Assembly (NCBI GenBank): GCA_964351655.1 | Contig: CAYGPD010000014.1 | Span: 1 to 64,000, forward strand | Direction: 5' to 3' | DNA length: 64,000 nt | Source of the DNA: Hirschia sp964351655 | Lineage (GTDB): Bacteria > Pseudomonadota > Alphaproteobacteria > Caulobacterales > Hyphomonadaceae | Shown here: piece after piece, positions 8,993 through 17,846 of the stretch | Layout of the letters: each line of letters starts with the position of its first letter | Numbering within the stretch: position 1 is the stretch's first letter | Program-made: the position numbers and the translations under genes | Notes under the pieces: generated by a model | Databases searched by the model: none | Seen by the model: the letters and a program-made list of their open reading frames with translations, nothing else | What the model was told of the DNA's origin: nothing

Positions 8993-9943
8993 TTAAGCAG
9001 ACAAGGGAACGTCTAGCTCCATACACGTTTGAATACTATTCATAGCAGATGCCTTGGAGCGTTGAGTTTGAGCATTTGTATTTTGACCCGAGAAATGACT
9101 TAACCCGATAATCGCATCAGGATTAGCCTGTCTCATCGCCTCAACAATCTTGCCATAGCTCAACTCAACACTCCCCAATGAGCCATCTAAAGACGGCCCA
9201 CCAATTTGATAATATCCTATGTGAGCCCGCGCCTGCTCTATATTCGCAATGACATTGCCGCCCGCTGCTTGTTGGTGATTTACGTCAAAAAGCACTGCAC
9301 AAGCTGAATGATCAACAGCTGCACAAATTTCATAAGCTTCAGGAATTGATTTTAGAAAAACAGAATGGGACTGACATGCAAGCGGCTGAATAAGAAGCGT
9401 TTTTCCTTTCGCCGCAACAATATCCGATGCTTTACGCAAGGTATCTACAGCATATGCTTTTTGGTAATTGAGATGCAGATTGCCTGTTTTCGCACCAGAA
9501 ACAATCGATATAAAGTCACCACCACTACGTTGGGCCACATCGACTGCTTGAGATATTTTTGCAAGATAAGATGCAATCCCCTCTCCGCTCGTTAAGATAT
9601 TTTGAGTTGCATCGCCGATACCCACAAACACACCCATTCTCATGCCTAGGCCGTTTATATGCTGCCCGTATTTTTCTTGGTCCTGTGCTGTATGCTGCGC
9701 AAATTGAGCATCTTCCCAAACCCTAAAGCCATTGGCATGAGCAAAATCTAACTGCGCTATATAGTCAGGCCCTACAATTGGCTCAAACAGACCAGGAAAG
9801 GCTGCAAAATTTGAATTAAAAGCAGATGCTTGTGTTGATTGCTTCATACCCAAACTCTGGCATCCAGAGACGCCGATAACTGCGGCTCCAGCAGAAATAG
9901 CGATCATGGATCTTCTGGAAATATCAAAATTACGAGCAACCAT
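8993..9943 (-). CDS. Hydroxypyruvate isomerase-like TIM barrel with lost catalytic residues, Tat lipoprotein
   Basis: A 316-residue protein with a twin-arginine signal (SRRSM) and lipobox VSGC (Cys 28), followed by a TIM barrel clearly paralogous to the product of 16040-16882: both share MGVFV, LRKASDI/LRRASDI and a D..HQQ segment. Where the paralogue has Glu 156 (VLEPLN) this protein has Gln 186 (LIQPLA). The second catalytic-type Glu (GMEHG) is Ser 282 (GLSHF), and the GDTPGR loop is lost. Asp 220, His 223 and Gln 246 remain. It is therefore probably not a hydroxypyruvate-type isomerase; a binding or scaffolding role at the membrane, or altered chemistry, is inferred. It is the last gene of the right operon. 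Confidence 0.75.
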   Translation of the reverse strand: MVARNFDISRRSMIAISAGAAVIGVSGCQSLGMKQSTQASAFNSNFAAFPGLFEPIVGPDYIAQLDFAHANGFRVWEDAQFAQHTAQDQEKYGQHINGLGMRMGVFVGIGDATQNILTSGEGIASYLAKISQAVDVAQRSGGDFISIVSGAKTGNLHLNYQKAYAVDTLRKASDIVAAKGKTLLIQPLACQSHSVFLKSIPEAYEICAAVDHSACAVLFDVNHQQAAGGNVIANIEQARAHIGYYQIGGPSLDGSLGSVELSYGKIVEAMRQANPDAIIGLSHFSGQNTNAQTQRSKASAMNSIQTCMELDVPLSA

Positions 9944-9960
9944 ATCAGCCAGCCACTTTC

Positions 9961-10701
9961 CTAGTAAAAATCATCAACGGGTGGCGGCGCAAGGCTCAAC
10001 ACGCCCCACACAATCAGCACGGAGACAGCGACAACACACAACGCAATGAACAAACGAGAGGTTTTTATAGCCTCTTCATCAGGCACAACATCTTTGGCCT
10101 TACGCCCTGTAATCATTGGTAAAATGAGGTTTTGCTTTTTCTTGAATAGATAGATCAGCACCGCAGAGATGTGCGCAAAAATCAGAAATAAAATCACATC
10201 AAAATTGAAGTTATGTAGTCGCGTTATCGTTTCAGATAATTTCCCATCAACAAGGCTGTTAAACGGACCACTGAACAGAATATCATCGGATGCAAAAAGT
10301 CCCGTCACAACCTGCGCTCCGACAATCGCCAAAATGGCAAACACCATCAAGGCACCCATAGGATTGTGACCAACAGCTTGTTTTCCATCGCCTTTTAAAA
10401 ATCCGCGCAAGTACAAAAACACAGATTTCACGGATGGGATGAAACTAGCAAAACGCGCATGCTTTGGCCCAACAAAGCCCCAGATAAGTCTAAATATCAA
10501 CAACCCTGCAGTCCAATAGCCAAGCAAAAAATGTATCTCTGTCCACTCAATGCCGGCTTTTGCCGTGGCCCAAGAGGCAACAATACTCAATACCAACAAC
10601 CAATGGAATAAGCGCAATGGCAAATCCCATACTAGTCGCTTATCACTTCCTTTAATGGAAGCTTTCTCCGTAGATTTCTGCTTGGCTATTTGATTTGACA
10701 T
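9961..10701 (-). CDS. Cytochrome b561-type membrane protein
   Basis: A 246-residue integral membrane cytochrome b of the b561 / Ni-Fe hydrogenase b-subunit type. It begins with the hallmark VWDLPLRLFHWLL helix and has further helices with His residues at the heme positions (EIHFLLGYW, RLHNFNF, FAHISAV). An upstream-extended reading frame to 10800 exists, but it would overlap most of the end of the cytochrome c' gene. The ATG at 10701, 10 nt after that gene's stop, is the sensible start, although its ribosome-binding site is weak. It probably exchanges electrons between quinone and the neighbouring periplasmic cytochrome c'. This links the sugar dehydrogenase of the locus to the respiratory chain by inference. 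Confidence 0.85.
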   Translation of the reverse strand: MSNQIAKQKSTEKASIKGSDKRLVWDLPLRLFHWLLVLSIVASWATAKAGIEWTEIHFLLGYWTAGLLIFRLIWGFVGPKHARFASFIPSVKSVFLYLRGFLKGDGKQAVGHNPMGALMVFAILAIVGAQVVTGLFASDDILFSGPFNSLVDGKLSETITRLHNFNFDVILFLIFAHISAVLIYLFKKKQNLILPMITGRKAKDVVPDEEAIKTSRLFIALCVVAVSVLIVWGVLSLAPPPVDDFY

Positions 10702-10711
10702 TGCGGGGTAT

Positions 10712-11200
10712 CTACTCAGTTCTGTATTCTGTGTGGCAAGACTTACAAGACTGTCCCACACCAACAATTGCCTTTTTGACTCCGCCAGCATCACCTGCAA
10801 GTCCGGCAGTTTTCAGCACACCGGCAGCTTGCGTAAGTGCATCCACTTTGCTGTTAAAATCATCCATTGACGACCATATCTTTGCATCAGAGCGGTTCTT
10901 AATTTCAAAACCCGAGGTATCGGCCTCGAACATCGCCGTCAGTTCTGCGGAAATCGTCTCCATTCTGGCTGCATTCTTTGCAACAAGGTCTGTATCCATA
11001 TCGACCTTACCGCGCGCCATACCAGCCATTGGTTTAATCAGGTCTTCAAGCTCTTTAAATGCATCTTGGCGAGCTGTTACAACAGCTTTTGCCTGCGCTT
11101 TATCAAGGCTAGTTTCATCAGCCATCGCTCCCATAGCGCCAGCAGAAAGCCCAATAGTCGCTGCAATAATTGCGGATTTAATTGATACAAGTTTCATCAT
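10712..11200 (-). CDS. Cytochrome c' family (class II cytochrome c)
   Basis: A 162-residue secreted cytochrome. A signal peptide (KSAIIAATIGLSAGAMGAMA) is followed by a mostly helical domain and a heme c motif CKSCH close to the C-terminus (about residues 152-156), the arrangement of class II cytochromes c. The start is placed at the ATG-ATG pair at 11200 because GAAAGGA stands just upstream. The longer frame to 11224 adds only a hydrophilic tail before the signal. It sits between the DUF1501 and cytochrome b561 genes, so it is a likely electron carrier for this operon. Confidence 0.85.
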   Translation of the reverse strand: MMKLVSIKSAIIAATIGLSAGAMGAMADETSLDKAQAKAVVTARQDAFKELEDLIKPMAGMARGKVDMDTDLVAKNAARMETISAELTAMFEADTSGFEIKNRSDAKIWSSMDDFNSKVDALTQAAGVLKTAGLAGDAGGVKKAIVGVGQSCKSCHTEYRTE

Positions 11201-11271
11201 AAAATTCCTTTCTTTTAAGCCCACTTAAGCAGAATTCACTTTAAGCAGACATGAACTAAAAGCCCCCAAGG

Positions 11272-12777
11272 TTAAATGTTCAATACATCTCGAACAACAT
11301 GACCATGCACATTGGTCAATCTTCGTTCAAGTCCATTATAATAATAACTAAGTCGCTCGTGATCCAAACCAAGTAAATGAAGGATTGTCGCGTTGAAATC
11401 ATAGACTTCCGTCATGTTCTCAACAGTTTCGAAGCCAAGCTCATCACTTCTACCATGTGAATAACCCTTCTTAACGCCCGCCCCCATCATGAAAGTCGTG
11501 AACGCACCTGGGTTGTGATCTCTTCCCGTTCCATTTGCTTGAAGGAATGGCGCGCGGCCAAATTCTGTACACCAAACAACTAGAGTATTATCGAGCAATC
11601 CACGCCGTTTCATATCTGTGATCATGGCGGCCGTAGGTTGGTCCATGATCTCGGCTTGCATGCCGTGCGTACTCTCTAAATCGCTGTGTGAATCCCAATT
11701 GTTAATCCCATTGTCTGCACTTGCACCATTAAACAAATGCACGACACGTACGCCCTTCTCGATCAAGCGGCGCGCAAGCAAACAGTTTTTAGCATAGGCT
11801 GATTTAACCTTGTTCGGGCTATTAATTCCATATTCTTCAAGGATATATTCAGGTTCATTATCAATGTTAGTCACTTCCGGAACAGACATCTGCATACGCC
11901 CCGCAAGCTCATAACTTGCAACACGTGCTGCCAATTCTGTATCATCAGGGTAAGCCTCCATGTGACGCGCATTCATTCTTGCAAGCTCTGCAATCATGCG
12001 ATCATTACCATCTGCGCCAATAGATTCAGGTGTATAAATGTTTGGTGGCGGGTTAGCGCCGCTAATCTCAGTGCCTTGGAAAGACGCCGGAAGGAAACCA
12101 TTTCCCCAATTGTTTTTACCCTGACGCGGCGTTCCCCTCGGGTCACTAATGGCGACAAATGCCGGAAGATCCTGATTATCAGACCCCAAAGCATATGTTG
12201 CCCACGCCCCTATCGACGGGAAACCATTGAAAGTGAACCCGGTATTCATAAAGTTCTCTGCAGGCGGATGCGCACTCGATGCAGTCTTCATACCGTGGAA
12301 GAAACACATATCATCAACAAGTCCACCTAAATGCGGAAGCAAATCAGAGACCATCTTGCCACTCTCACCGCGTGGTTTGAAATCCCAGAAAGGTCGGTGA
12401 ATATTTCCAGAAGGTCCTTCAAATGTCACTTCCGGCATGCCTGGTGGCTTTGTACCATGAAATTTGAATAAATCTGGTTTGTAGTCGAATGTATCAACGT
12501 GGCTGACGGCTCCAGCACAGAAGATAATTAAAACCTGCGTTGCTGCAGGTTTAAAATGCGGTGGACGCGCAGCATATGGATTTCCAACCGGTATATTGGG
12601 TCGAATAGGCGTTTTCTCACTTGATAGTCCAGACGTACTCGCGGCTAACGCCTTATCTTGAGCCAATAGAGATACAAGACCGAGACTTCCCAATGCGCCC
12701 GATGTCTGCCCAAGAAACGAACGACGGTCCAATAATCCGCGACCGAAAGGAGATATTTTTGTTGGATCTTTTGTCAT
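11272..12777 (-). CDS. DUF1501 family protein, Tat-exported
   Basis: A 501-residue protein of the DUF1501 family (alkaline-phosphatase/sulfatase-like fold), with a twin-arginine signal (DRRSFLG) about residue 18. The body has conserved pieces such as TQVLIIFCAGAVSHVDTFD, FEGPSGN, the GTEFGR-like WCTEFGRAPF and GRDHNPGAF. These proteins almost always pair with PSCyt1/DUF1549/DUF1553 cytochromes, as here with the gene just upstream. Their activity is unknown. The start at 12777 is chosen because GGAGAAG overlaps the TAG of the upstream gene; the longer frame to 12810 would overlap that gene. Confidence 0.85.
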   Translation of the reverse strand: MTKDPTKISPFGRGLLDRRSFLGQTSGALGSLGLVSLLAQDKALAASTSGLSSEKTPIRPNIPVGNPYAARPPHFKPAATQVLIIFCAGAVSHVDTFDYKPDLFKFHGTKPPGMPEVTFEGPSGNIHRPFWDFKPRGESGKMVSDLLPHLGGLVDDMCFFHGMKTASSAHPPAENFMNTGFTFNGFPSIGAWATYALGSDNQDLPAFVAISDPRGTPRQGKNNWGNGFLPASFQGTEISGANPPPNIYTPESIGADGNDRMIAELARMNARHMEAYPDDTELAARVASYELAGRMQMSVPEVTNIDNEPEYILEEYGINSPNKVKSAYAKNCLLARRLIEKGVRVVHLFNGASADNGINNWDSHSDLESTHGMQAEIMDQPTAAMITDMKRRGLLDNTLVVWCTEFGRAPFLQANGTGRDHNPGAFTTFMMGAGVKKGYSHGRSDELGFETVENMTEVYDFNATILHLLGLDHERLSYYYNGLERRLTNVHGHVVRDVLNI

Positions 12778-12787
12778 CTTTCTTCTC

Positions 12788-15700
12788 CTATTGTATGTAT
12801 CTGAATTCATTAAGGTTATAAAGAAGTCTCGCGACGAGCATTAAGTCATCAGAACTCGCGAGTTTTCGCAATTCTTCGACATCTTGTTCACTTGGATCGC
12901 GTCCAAGAACCAAAACAAACATATGTTTCACTTGGTCAGATACATCATGCCCAGCTTCTCGCTTCGCGCGCTCCACTAGCTTTTTGGACACTGCCAATGT
13001 GAAATCACTGTTGAGCAAGTTAAATGCTTGAAGCGGCGTTGTTGAACGTGGGCGATCGTGCGTCATCTGCCCGTGTCCGGGTAAGTCAAATGCCGTGAAT
13101 AGATTATCGTCTACAGCTCGAATATGTTCTTGATAGATCGTTCGCCGCCAAGTCTTCTCGCTCCAGTTATCTACCACTTGCCATTGGTCGTAACGACGCT
13201 TAGGAGCCAGAATTCTAAAGCTCTCTCCACCTAATTGGTCATTGAGAATACCCGCTGAAGCCAACATGCTATCGCGAATAATCTCACCTTCAGCCCAACG
13301 CGGCGCAAACCTCCAAAGATACATATTGCTTGCATCTTCTTTGAACTCATGCGGTGCAGGGTTGCTAGATCGCTTAAATGCATCTGTCTCAACCATTTTA
13401 CGTAAAATGGTTTTCATAGACCAACCATCTTCTACAAATTCAGAAGCTAACCAATCCAGCAATTCTGGATGTGAGGGAGTACCGCCCGCAAAACCAAAAT
13501 CACCCGGTGAATTTACAATCCCTTCACCAAAGACAAGAGACCAAAGTCGGTTCGCCATCACGCGCGATGTCAACGGGTTCTCAGGCGCAACAAGCCATTC
13601 TGCCATAGCCATTCTACGTTCAGGACCAGAAGAATTACTATCCAAACCAAAGTCAGCTTTCAAAACCTCAAAACCTCGCGGCATAACTTCCTCGCGCGGT
13701 GTTTCAGGGCTTCCGCGATAAAGGACGTGCGACACGGCTGGCTCGATAAGCTGCCCCATGAACATCATTTGACGTCCTTCTTTTTCTCTTTTCAGAGATA
13801 AGTCTTTGACCTTTTTCAGCAGCTCTTTTTCAACATCAATTTCAGAATCTGGTGCCCAATTTGCTACTTCTTTCCAGTCACCATTTTCATCCATGACTTC
13901 AATTAAATATGGCACAGGCTCAGGTGCATAAGGACTATTCTTATTCAGCATGAAATCAGTGCCGTAATAATCCCAACGGCTACGACTAAATTCCATGCGC
14001 TCTAATGAAATTTCGTCCTCAAATTCAAATAATAGCCAAGGTTCTCCATCGCTATCGCCCTTATTATGGCCCCATCCATTCATGCGCGTGTAAATACCGT
14101 TCACGAGGTTTGAAGGCGGACGTCCATTCTTCCCGCGCTTGCGCGATTCCGTGACTTTAGGTGTATGCGTAATTGCAAGATTATCTAATGACGAATAGTC
14201 ATCGAAGAATGCAATTTCATCGAATGTGAATTCATTCATCTCGTTTCCACCTGGGAAACGTACGCGCACTGTGTCTGTTTCTACAACATCCCCAAAGTGC
14301 ACTTTAACGTGGTCTGTCCACTCTTCACGCCAGTCCCCCGCCTTTTCAGCGAGGAATTCACGAATTTCATTGATCTGACCATCCAAGCGCTTTTCAGCCT
14401 GCATACGCGGATCCGTGTCCGGCAAATTTGGTAAACGTGAATCATATTCGATATCCTGAAAGATCGCCGCCATGGCATAATAATCTTTAATGGAAATCGG
14501 ATCGAACTTATGGCTGTGACAGCGCGCACATGTCACGGTCATCCCCATCACACCACTACTCACCGTTTGAACGATTTCATCAAGGCGATCATAGCGTGCC
14601 TGACGGATAGCAGATGCTTCTTGTCCAACAGTCTGATCAGGCACATGCGGTCCAGCAACAAGAAAACCTGTCGCAATGTCTACGCCCAACACATCCCCCG
14701 CCATTTGTTCTTTAAGGAACAAATCATAAGGTTTATCATCGTTGAATGCGTTGATCAGATAGTCACGATATTGCCACGCATTCTTCCGGAATTCATTCGC
14801 CTCAGATCCATTCGATTCAGACCAGCGGATAACATCAATCCAATGCTGTGCCCACCGTTCTCCAAAGTGTTTCGATGCAAACAATTCATCCAAATACGTA
14901 GAGTAAGCTACGTCTGGGTCTTTGTTCCATTCGTCAATAAATTCGCTCACGCGCGAGGCTTTGGGAGGAAGCCCTGTCAGCACGAGGGATGCGCGGCGCG
15001 CGAGCGTTTGAGGCTCCGCAGCCCCAACTGGTGAAAGTTCTTTTTCTTGCAATGCCTCAATGATAAACGCATCAATCGGGCTAGCGCCTTCGATTGCTGG
15101 TACATCTGGACGTTCAATCGGCTGCATAGACCATAAGTCGGTCGTAACTTCATATTCGGTCGCATTCATCTGGCCGGGCCAGTTCGCACCTTCGGAAATC
15201 CATGTTGTCAGAAGTTTTATCTGCTCATCAGTAAGCGGATTACCTTCACGCGGCATCCGAAAGTCCGCTTCATCACTTTTAACACGTTGAATCAGTGCAC
15301 TCCCGACGGGGTCACCTGATATAATTGAAGGATGTCCGGAATCGCCACCTTTTAACATAGACGCACGGCTAAGTACGCTCATGCCAGATTCAGGGCTATT
15401 CCCAGCATGACAGCTAGAACAGTTCTCTTGTAAGATTGGCTCAATCTGCGTCGCAAAATCAACGGTATAAACTTTTGGGGCCGGACCTTCAGCCCCCTCT
15501 GCAATCCAGTTGCGCAATTGATCTACCTGCTCAGGTGTCAGCTTTTTACTTTCGCTTGGCATTTGCTCAATAAATGGATCTTCCCCCAGCACAAGATCAA
15601 TCAACATGCTTTCTTCGGGCTGGCCGGGCGTGACAAAAACTATCCCGCTATCACCTGCTTTCATCATATTTTCATAAGAATCTAGCCGGAAACCCGCTTC

Positions 15701-16015
15701 TTGTTTCTTGGGTCCGTGACACGACACACAGCTTGCCTCAAACATTGGCATAATCTCAGCGTCGAATATTGAAGGCGCACCTTCCACTCCAGACGCTGGT
15801 TGCAATTCGACTTCCACAGAGGCTGCGTCATTCTTAGATTTCTCAGAAGAGAAAATATCAGATGCTCCTGAAAAACACCCACCGCTCGCGCCAATTGCAA
15901 ACACACCAACAACGCTCGCCAACAAGCGCCCCCGCTTCCTGAGATTTATTCTGTCAGGCAAGCGCAAGGCTGCATCCGCTTGAACAGCGTCTGTTTTTTT
16001 CAAATTAAGTTTCAA
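12788..16015 (-). CDS. Multiheme PSCyt1/DUF1549/DUF1553 (planctomycete-type) cytochrome c protein
   Basis: A large 1075-residue exported protein. After a hydrophobic N-terminal segment with a possible lipidation Cys 47 come two PSCyt1 cytochrome domains with heme motifs CVSCH (96-100) and CSSCH (199-203). A DUF1549 (PSCyt2) region follows with HWIDVIRWSES and a third CxxCH in CARCHSHKFDP. The C-terminal DUF1553 (PSD1) part contains NPLTSRVMANRLW and a DRPRSTTPLQAFNLLN segment. The start is TTG at 16015 with GGGAG 8 nt upstream. Such proteins are abundant in Planctomycetes and Verrucomicrobia; function is unproven but electron transfer linked to polysaccharide or sugar oxidation is suspected. 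Its place in an alphaproteobacterial sugar operon is unusual. Confidence 0.85.
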   Translation of the reverse strand: MKLNLKKTDAVQADAALRLPDRINLRKRGRLLASVVGVFAIGASGGCFSGASDIFSSEKSKNDAASVEVELQPASGVEGAPSIFDAEIMPMFEASCVSCHGPKKQEAGFRLDSYENMMKAGDSGIVFVTPGQPEESMLIDLVLGEDPFIEQMPSESKKLTPEQVDQLRNWIAEGAEGPAPKVYTVDFATQIEPILQENCSSCHAGNSPESGMSVLSRASMLKGGDSGHPSIISGDPVGSALIQRVKSDEADFRMPREGNPLTDEQIKLLTTWISEGANWPGQMNATEYEVTTDLWSMQPIERPDVPAIEGASPIDAFIIEALQEKELSPVGAAEPQTLARRASLVLTGLPPKASRVSEFIDEWNKDPDVAYSTYLDELFASKHFGERWAQHWIDVIRWSESNGSEANEFRKNAWQYRDYLINAFNDDKPYDLFLKEQMAGDVLGVDIATGFLVAGPHVPDQTVGQEASAIRQARYDRLDEIVQTVSSGVMGMTVTCARCHSHKFDPISIKDYYAMAAIFQDIEYDSRLPNLPDTDPRMQAEKRLDGQINEIREFLAEKAGDWREEWTDHVKVHFGDVVETDTVRVRFPGGNEMNEFTFDEIAFFDDYSSLDNLAITHTPKVTESRKRGKNGRPPSNLVNGIYTRMNGWGHNKGDSDGEPWLLFEFEDEISLERMEFSRSRWDYYGTDFMLNKNSPYAPEPVPYLIEVMDENGDWKEVANWAPDSEIDVEKELLKKVKDLSLKREKEGRQMMFMGQLIEPAVSHVLYRGSPETPREEVMPRGFEVLKADFGLDSNSSGPERRMAMAEWLVAPENPLTSRVMANRLWSLVFGEGIVNSPGDFGFAGGTPSHPELLDWLASEFVEDGWSMKTILRKMVETDAFKRSSNPAPHEFKEDASNMYLWRFAPRWAEGEIIRDSMLASAGILNDQLGGESFRILAPKRRYDQWQVVDNWSEKTWRRTIYQEHIRAVDDNLFTAFDLPGHGQMTHDRPRSTTPLQAFNLLNSDFTLAVSKKLVERAKREAGHDVSDQVKHMFVLVLGRDPSEQDVEELRKLASSDDLMLVARLLYNLNEFRYIQ

Positions 16016-16039
16016 GACGTTAGCTCCCAGATAATACAG

Positions 16040-16882
16040 TTAGTCGTTGAACGCGTCACATTGGCGGTACGCGTCAATCACAGCCTGCTCACCCGTTTTC
16101 CCGGGTTTAGAATTGCCATGCTCCATTCCCAATATTCCGGTGTAACCCTTGGAATGAATGTGTTTAAAAATACCTCGATAGTTCATCTCACCCGTTGTCG
16201 GCTCTTTACGACCGGGCGTGTCACCTATCTGAAAATACCCTATCTCGCTCCATGCAAGATCAATATTCTGGATGATATTCCCTTCCTGAATCTGTTGATG
16301 GTACATATCGTACAACACCTTACAGGCGGGACTATTGACTGCGCGGCAGATCATATATCCTTGCGCCACAGTGCTTAAAAACAAATTGGGGTGGTTCACA
16401 TAATGGTTGAGCGGTTCCAGCACCATTGTCAGCCCATGTGGCTCAAGAATATCGGAAGCACGACGCAAAGCATCAACAACATTCGCTGTCTGATAGCTCT
16501 CATGAAGCGACGGCACGATATTTCCCGGCACAACAGTCATCCACTTTGCGTTGAACCGTTTGGCTAGCTCTACAGAATCACGAATTTGAGCTAGAAAATT
16601 TTCAACAATATCAGGATCACCCGCCCCCAACTCATTGCCAGGCGCAAGGAAATGACCATTCCATTTCATAGTGTGCGCAACAAACACGCCCATACGAATG
16701 TTTAGCTTTTCCATTTCAGCTGCTAGCTGGTTTTGTGTCTCTGGAGACCGACCTTTAAGGCCATTATCCTCCCATGCGCGAAACCCTTGACCGGCTGCAA
16801 ATCGCAACTGCTCTACTAAGCTGTCTCCAGCACTCTCTTTAAACATCCCAAAGTGGGGTGCGTAATCTAAGTTAAACGTCAT
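16040..16882 (-). CDS. Hydroxypyruvate isomerase-like TIM-barrel protein
   Basis: A 280-residue cytoplasmic TIM barrel of the hydroxypyruvate isomerase group. The active-site set is complete: Glu 156 (VLEPLN), Asp 192 and His 195 (YDMYHQQ), Gln 218, the GDTPGR loop (220-225) and Glu 254 (GMEHG). No signal peptide is seen, in contrast to its degenerate exported paralogue at 8993-9943. A strong GGGAGG precedes the ATG. It is second in the right operon after a DUF1080 lipoprotein. Family members isomerise small hydroxy-keto acids or sugars; in this context a keto sugar or keto-sugar fragment is the likely substrate, by inference. Confidence 0.8.
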   Translation of the reverse strand: MTFNLDYAPHFGMFKESAGDSLVEQLRFAAGQGFRAWEDNGLKGRSPETQNQLAAEMEKLNIRMGVFVAHTMKWNGHFLAPGNELGAGDPDIVENFLAQIRDSVELAKRFNAKWMTVVPGNIVPSLHESYQTANVVDALRRASDILEPHGLTMVLEPLNHYVNHPNLFLSTVAQGYMICRAVNSPACKVLYDMYHQQIQEGNIIQNIDLAWSEIGYFQIGDTPGRKEPTTGEMNYRGIFKHIHSKGYTGILGMEHGNSKPGKTGEQAVIDAYRQCDAFND

Positions 16883-16904
16883 TGTGACACCTCCCTCTCT
16901 TGGT

Positions 16905-17846
16905 CTAATTATTGGCTTTTAAGTTGAGCTCACGGACCCAGATATTGCGAAAAGACACTGCGCTATCATGGTCTTGAATATGCAGAGGTGCTTTAGGCCC
17001 ATGCACTTCGTCATAATTGCTAACAGCTCTCCAAGCTGCTTTACCAAGGAAAGGCTGCGCGTTTTGAACAAGCACACCATTATGGAAAACCGTGGCACGA
17101 GCTTTCTTCATCAACTCGCCAGCCTCATTCCAGCGCGGCGCTTCAAATACGATGTCATATGATTGCCACTCGCCTGCCGGCACCGACGCATTTACCAGAG
17201 GCGGCTTCCAGCCATACAGAGAAGCAGCTTGCCCATCGGCATAAGTTTCATTGCAATGAGAGTCCAAAACCTGAACCTCATAACGTCCCATAAAAATAAT
17301 ACCGCTATTGCCGCGCCATTGAGAATTTGACTTGCGCTCAGGTGGCGCTCGCCACTCCACGTGCAATTGCACATCACCGAACTCTTGCTTGGTTTGGATT
17401 GTTGAATTTTTATGATCTGGCTTTTTCTGACCATCATCCTGCAGATCATCAGGGATGGTCGCTACTCCCTGCGACACACTCCAATCCACATCACCACCAG
17501 CCACACTGCGCCAAGCTGACATGTCATCACCTAGCAGGATAATCGCATCTGACGGCGGGGCAACAGACACCATGCGCGCGCCAACCACGACAGGGTTGGG
17601 GCGGTCAATATCATGCACATGCCATTTTGTTCCGGGAACAACCGGCGTATCTTTATAGCCGGTCGCCTGTGCATCGACGCCTAATTCCTCAGCCTCACAT
17701 GCCGCCGGCGCAGCTGTACGTTCCACGACACCTTGCGTCCCCTGAGAGTGCGCAGAAACACACGCACTAAGAATAGTCGCACATACGAAGGGTGCGCCGA
17801 TTGCGACTACACCTTGCCAATTTGACATTTTAAACGGCTTGAACAT
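16905..17846 (-). CDS. DUF1080 (3-keto-disaccharide hydrolase-like) lipoprotein, second copy
   Basis: A 313-residue lipoprotein (TILSAC, Cys 29) with the DUF1080 beta-sandwich. The domain starts near ILLGDDMSAW and contains QLHVEWRAP, NSGIIFMGRYEVQVLDS and a terminal FRNIWVREL strand. It is longer than the copy at 3270-4112, with a distinct N-terminal linker, so it probably has a different glycoside specificity. GGAGGAAG precedes the ATG. It is the first gene of the right seven-gene operon, with a LacI-type palindrome 72 nt upstream. Hydrolysis of 3-keto-glycosides in the periplasm is inferred from family and context. Confidence 0.8.
   Translation of the reverse strand: MFKPFKMSNWQGVVAIGAPFVCATILSACVSAHSQGTQGVVERTAAPAACEAEELGVDAQATGYKDTPVVPGTKWHVHDIDRPNPVVVGARMVSVAPPSDAIILLGDDMSAWRSVAGGDVDWSVSQGVATIPDDLQDDGQKKPDHKNSTIQTKQEFGDVQLHVEWRAPPERKSNSQWRGNSGIIFMGRYEVQVLDSHCNETYADGQAASLYGWKPPLVNASVPAGEWQSYDIVFEAPRWNEAGELMKKARATVFHNGVLVQNAQPFLGKAAWRAVSNYDEVHGPKAPLHIQDHDSAVSFRNIWVRELNLKANN

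Noticed and set aside
10695..11228. 177-codon plus-strand open frame
   Set aside because: Antisense to the cytochrome c' gene, which has a signal peptide and heme motif.
14510..15034. 174-codon plus-strand open frame
   Set aside because: Antisense to the multiheme PSCyt protein; composition unlike a real protein.
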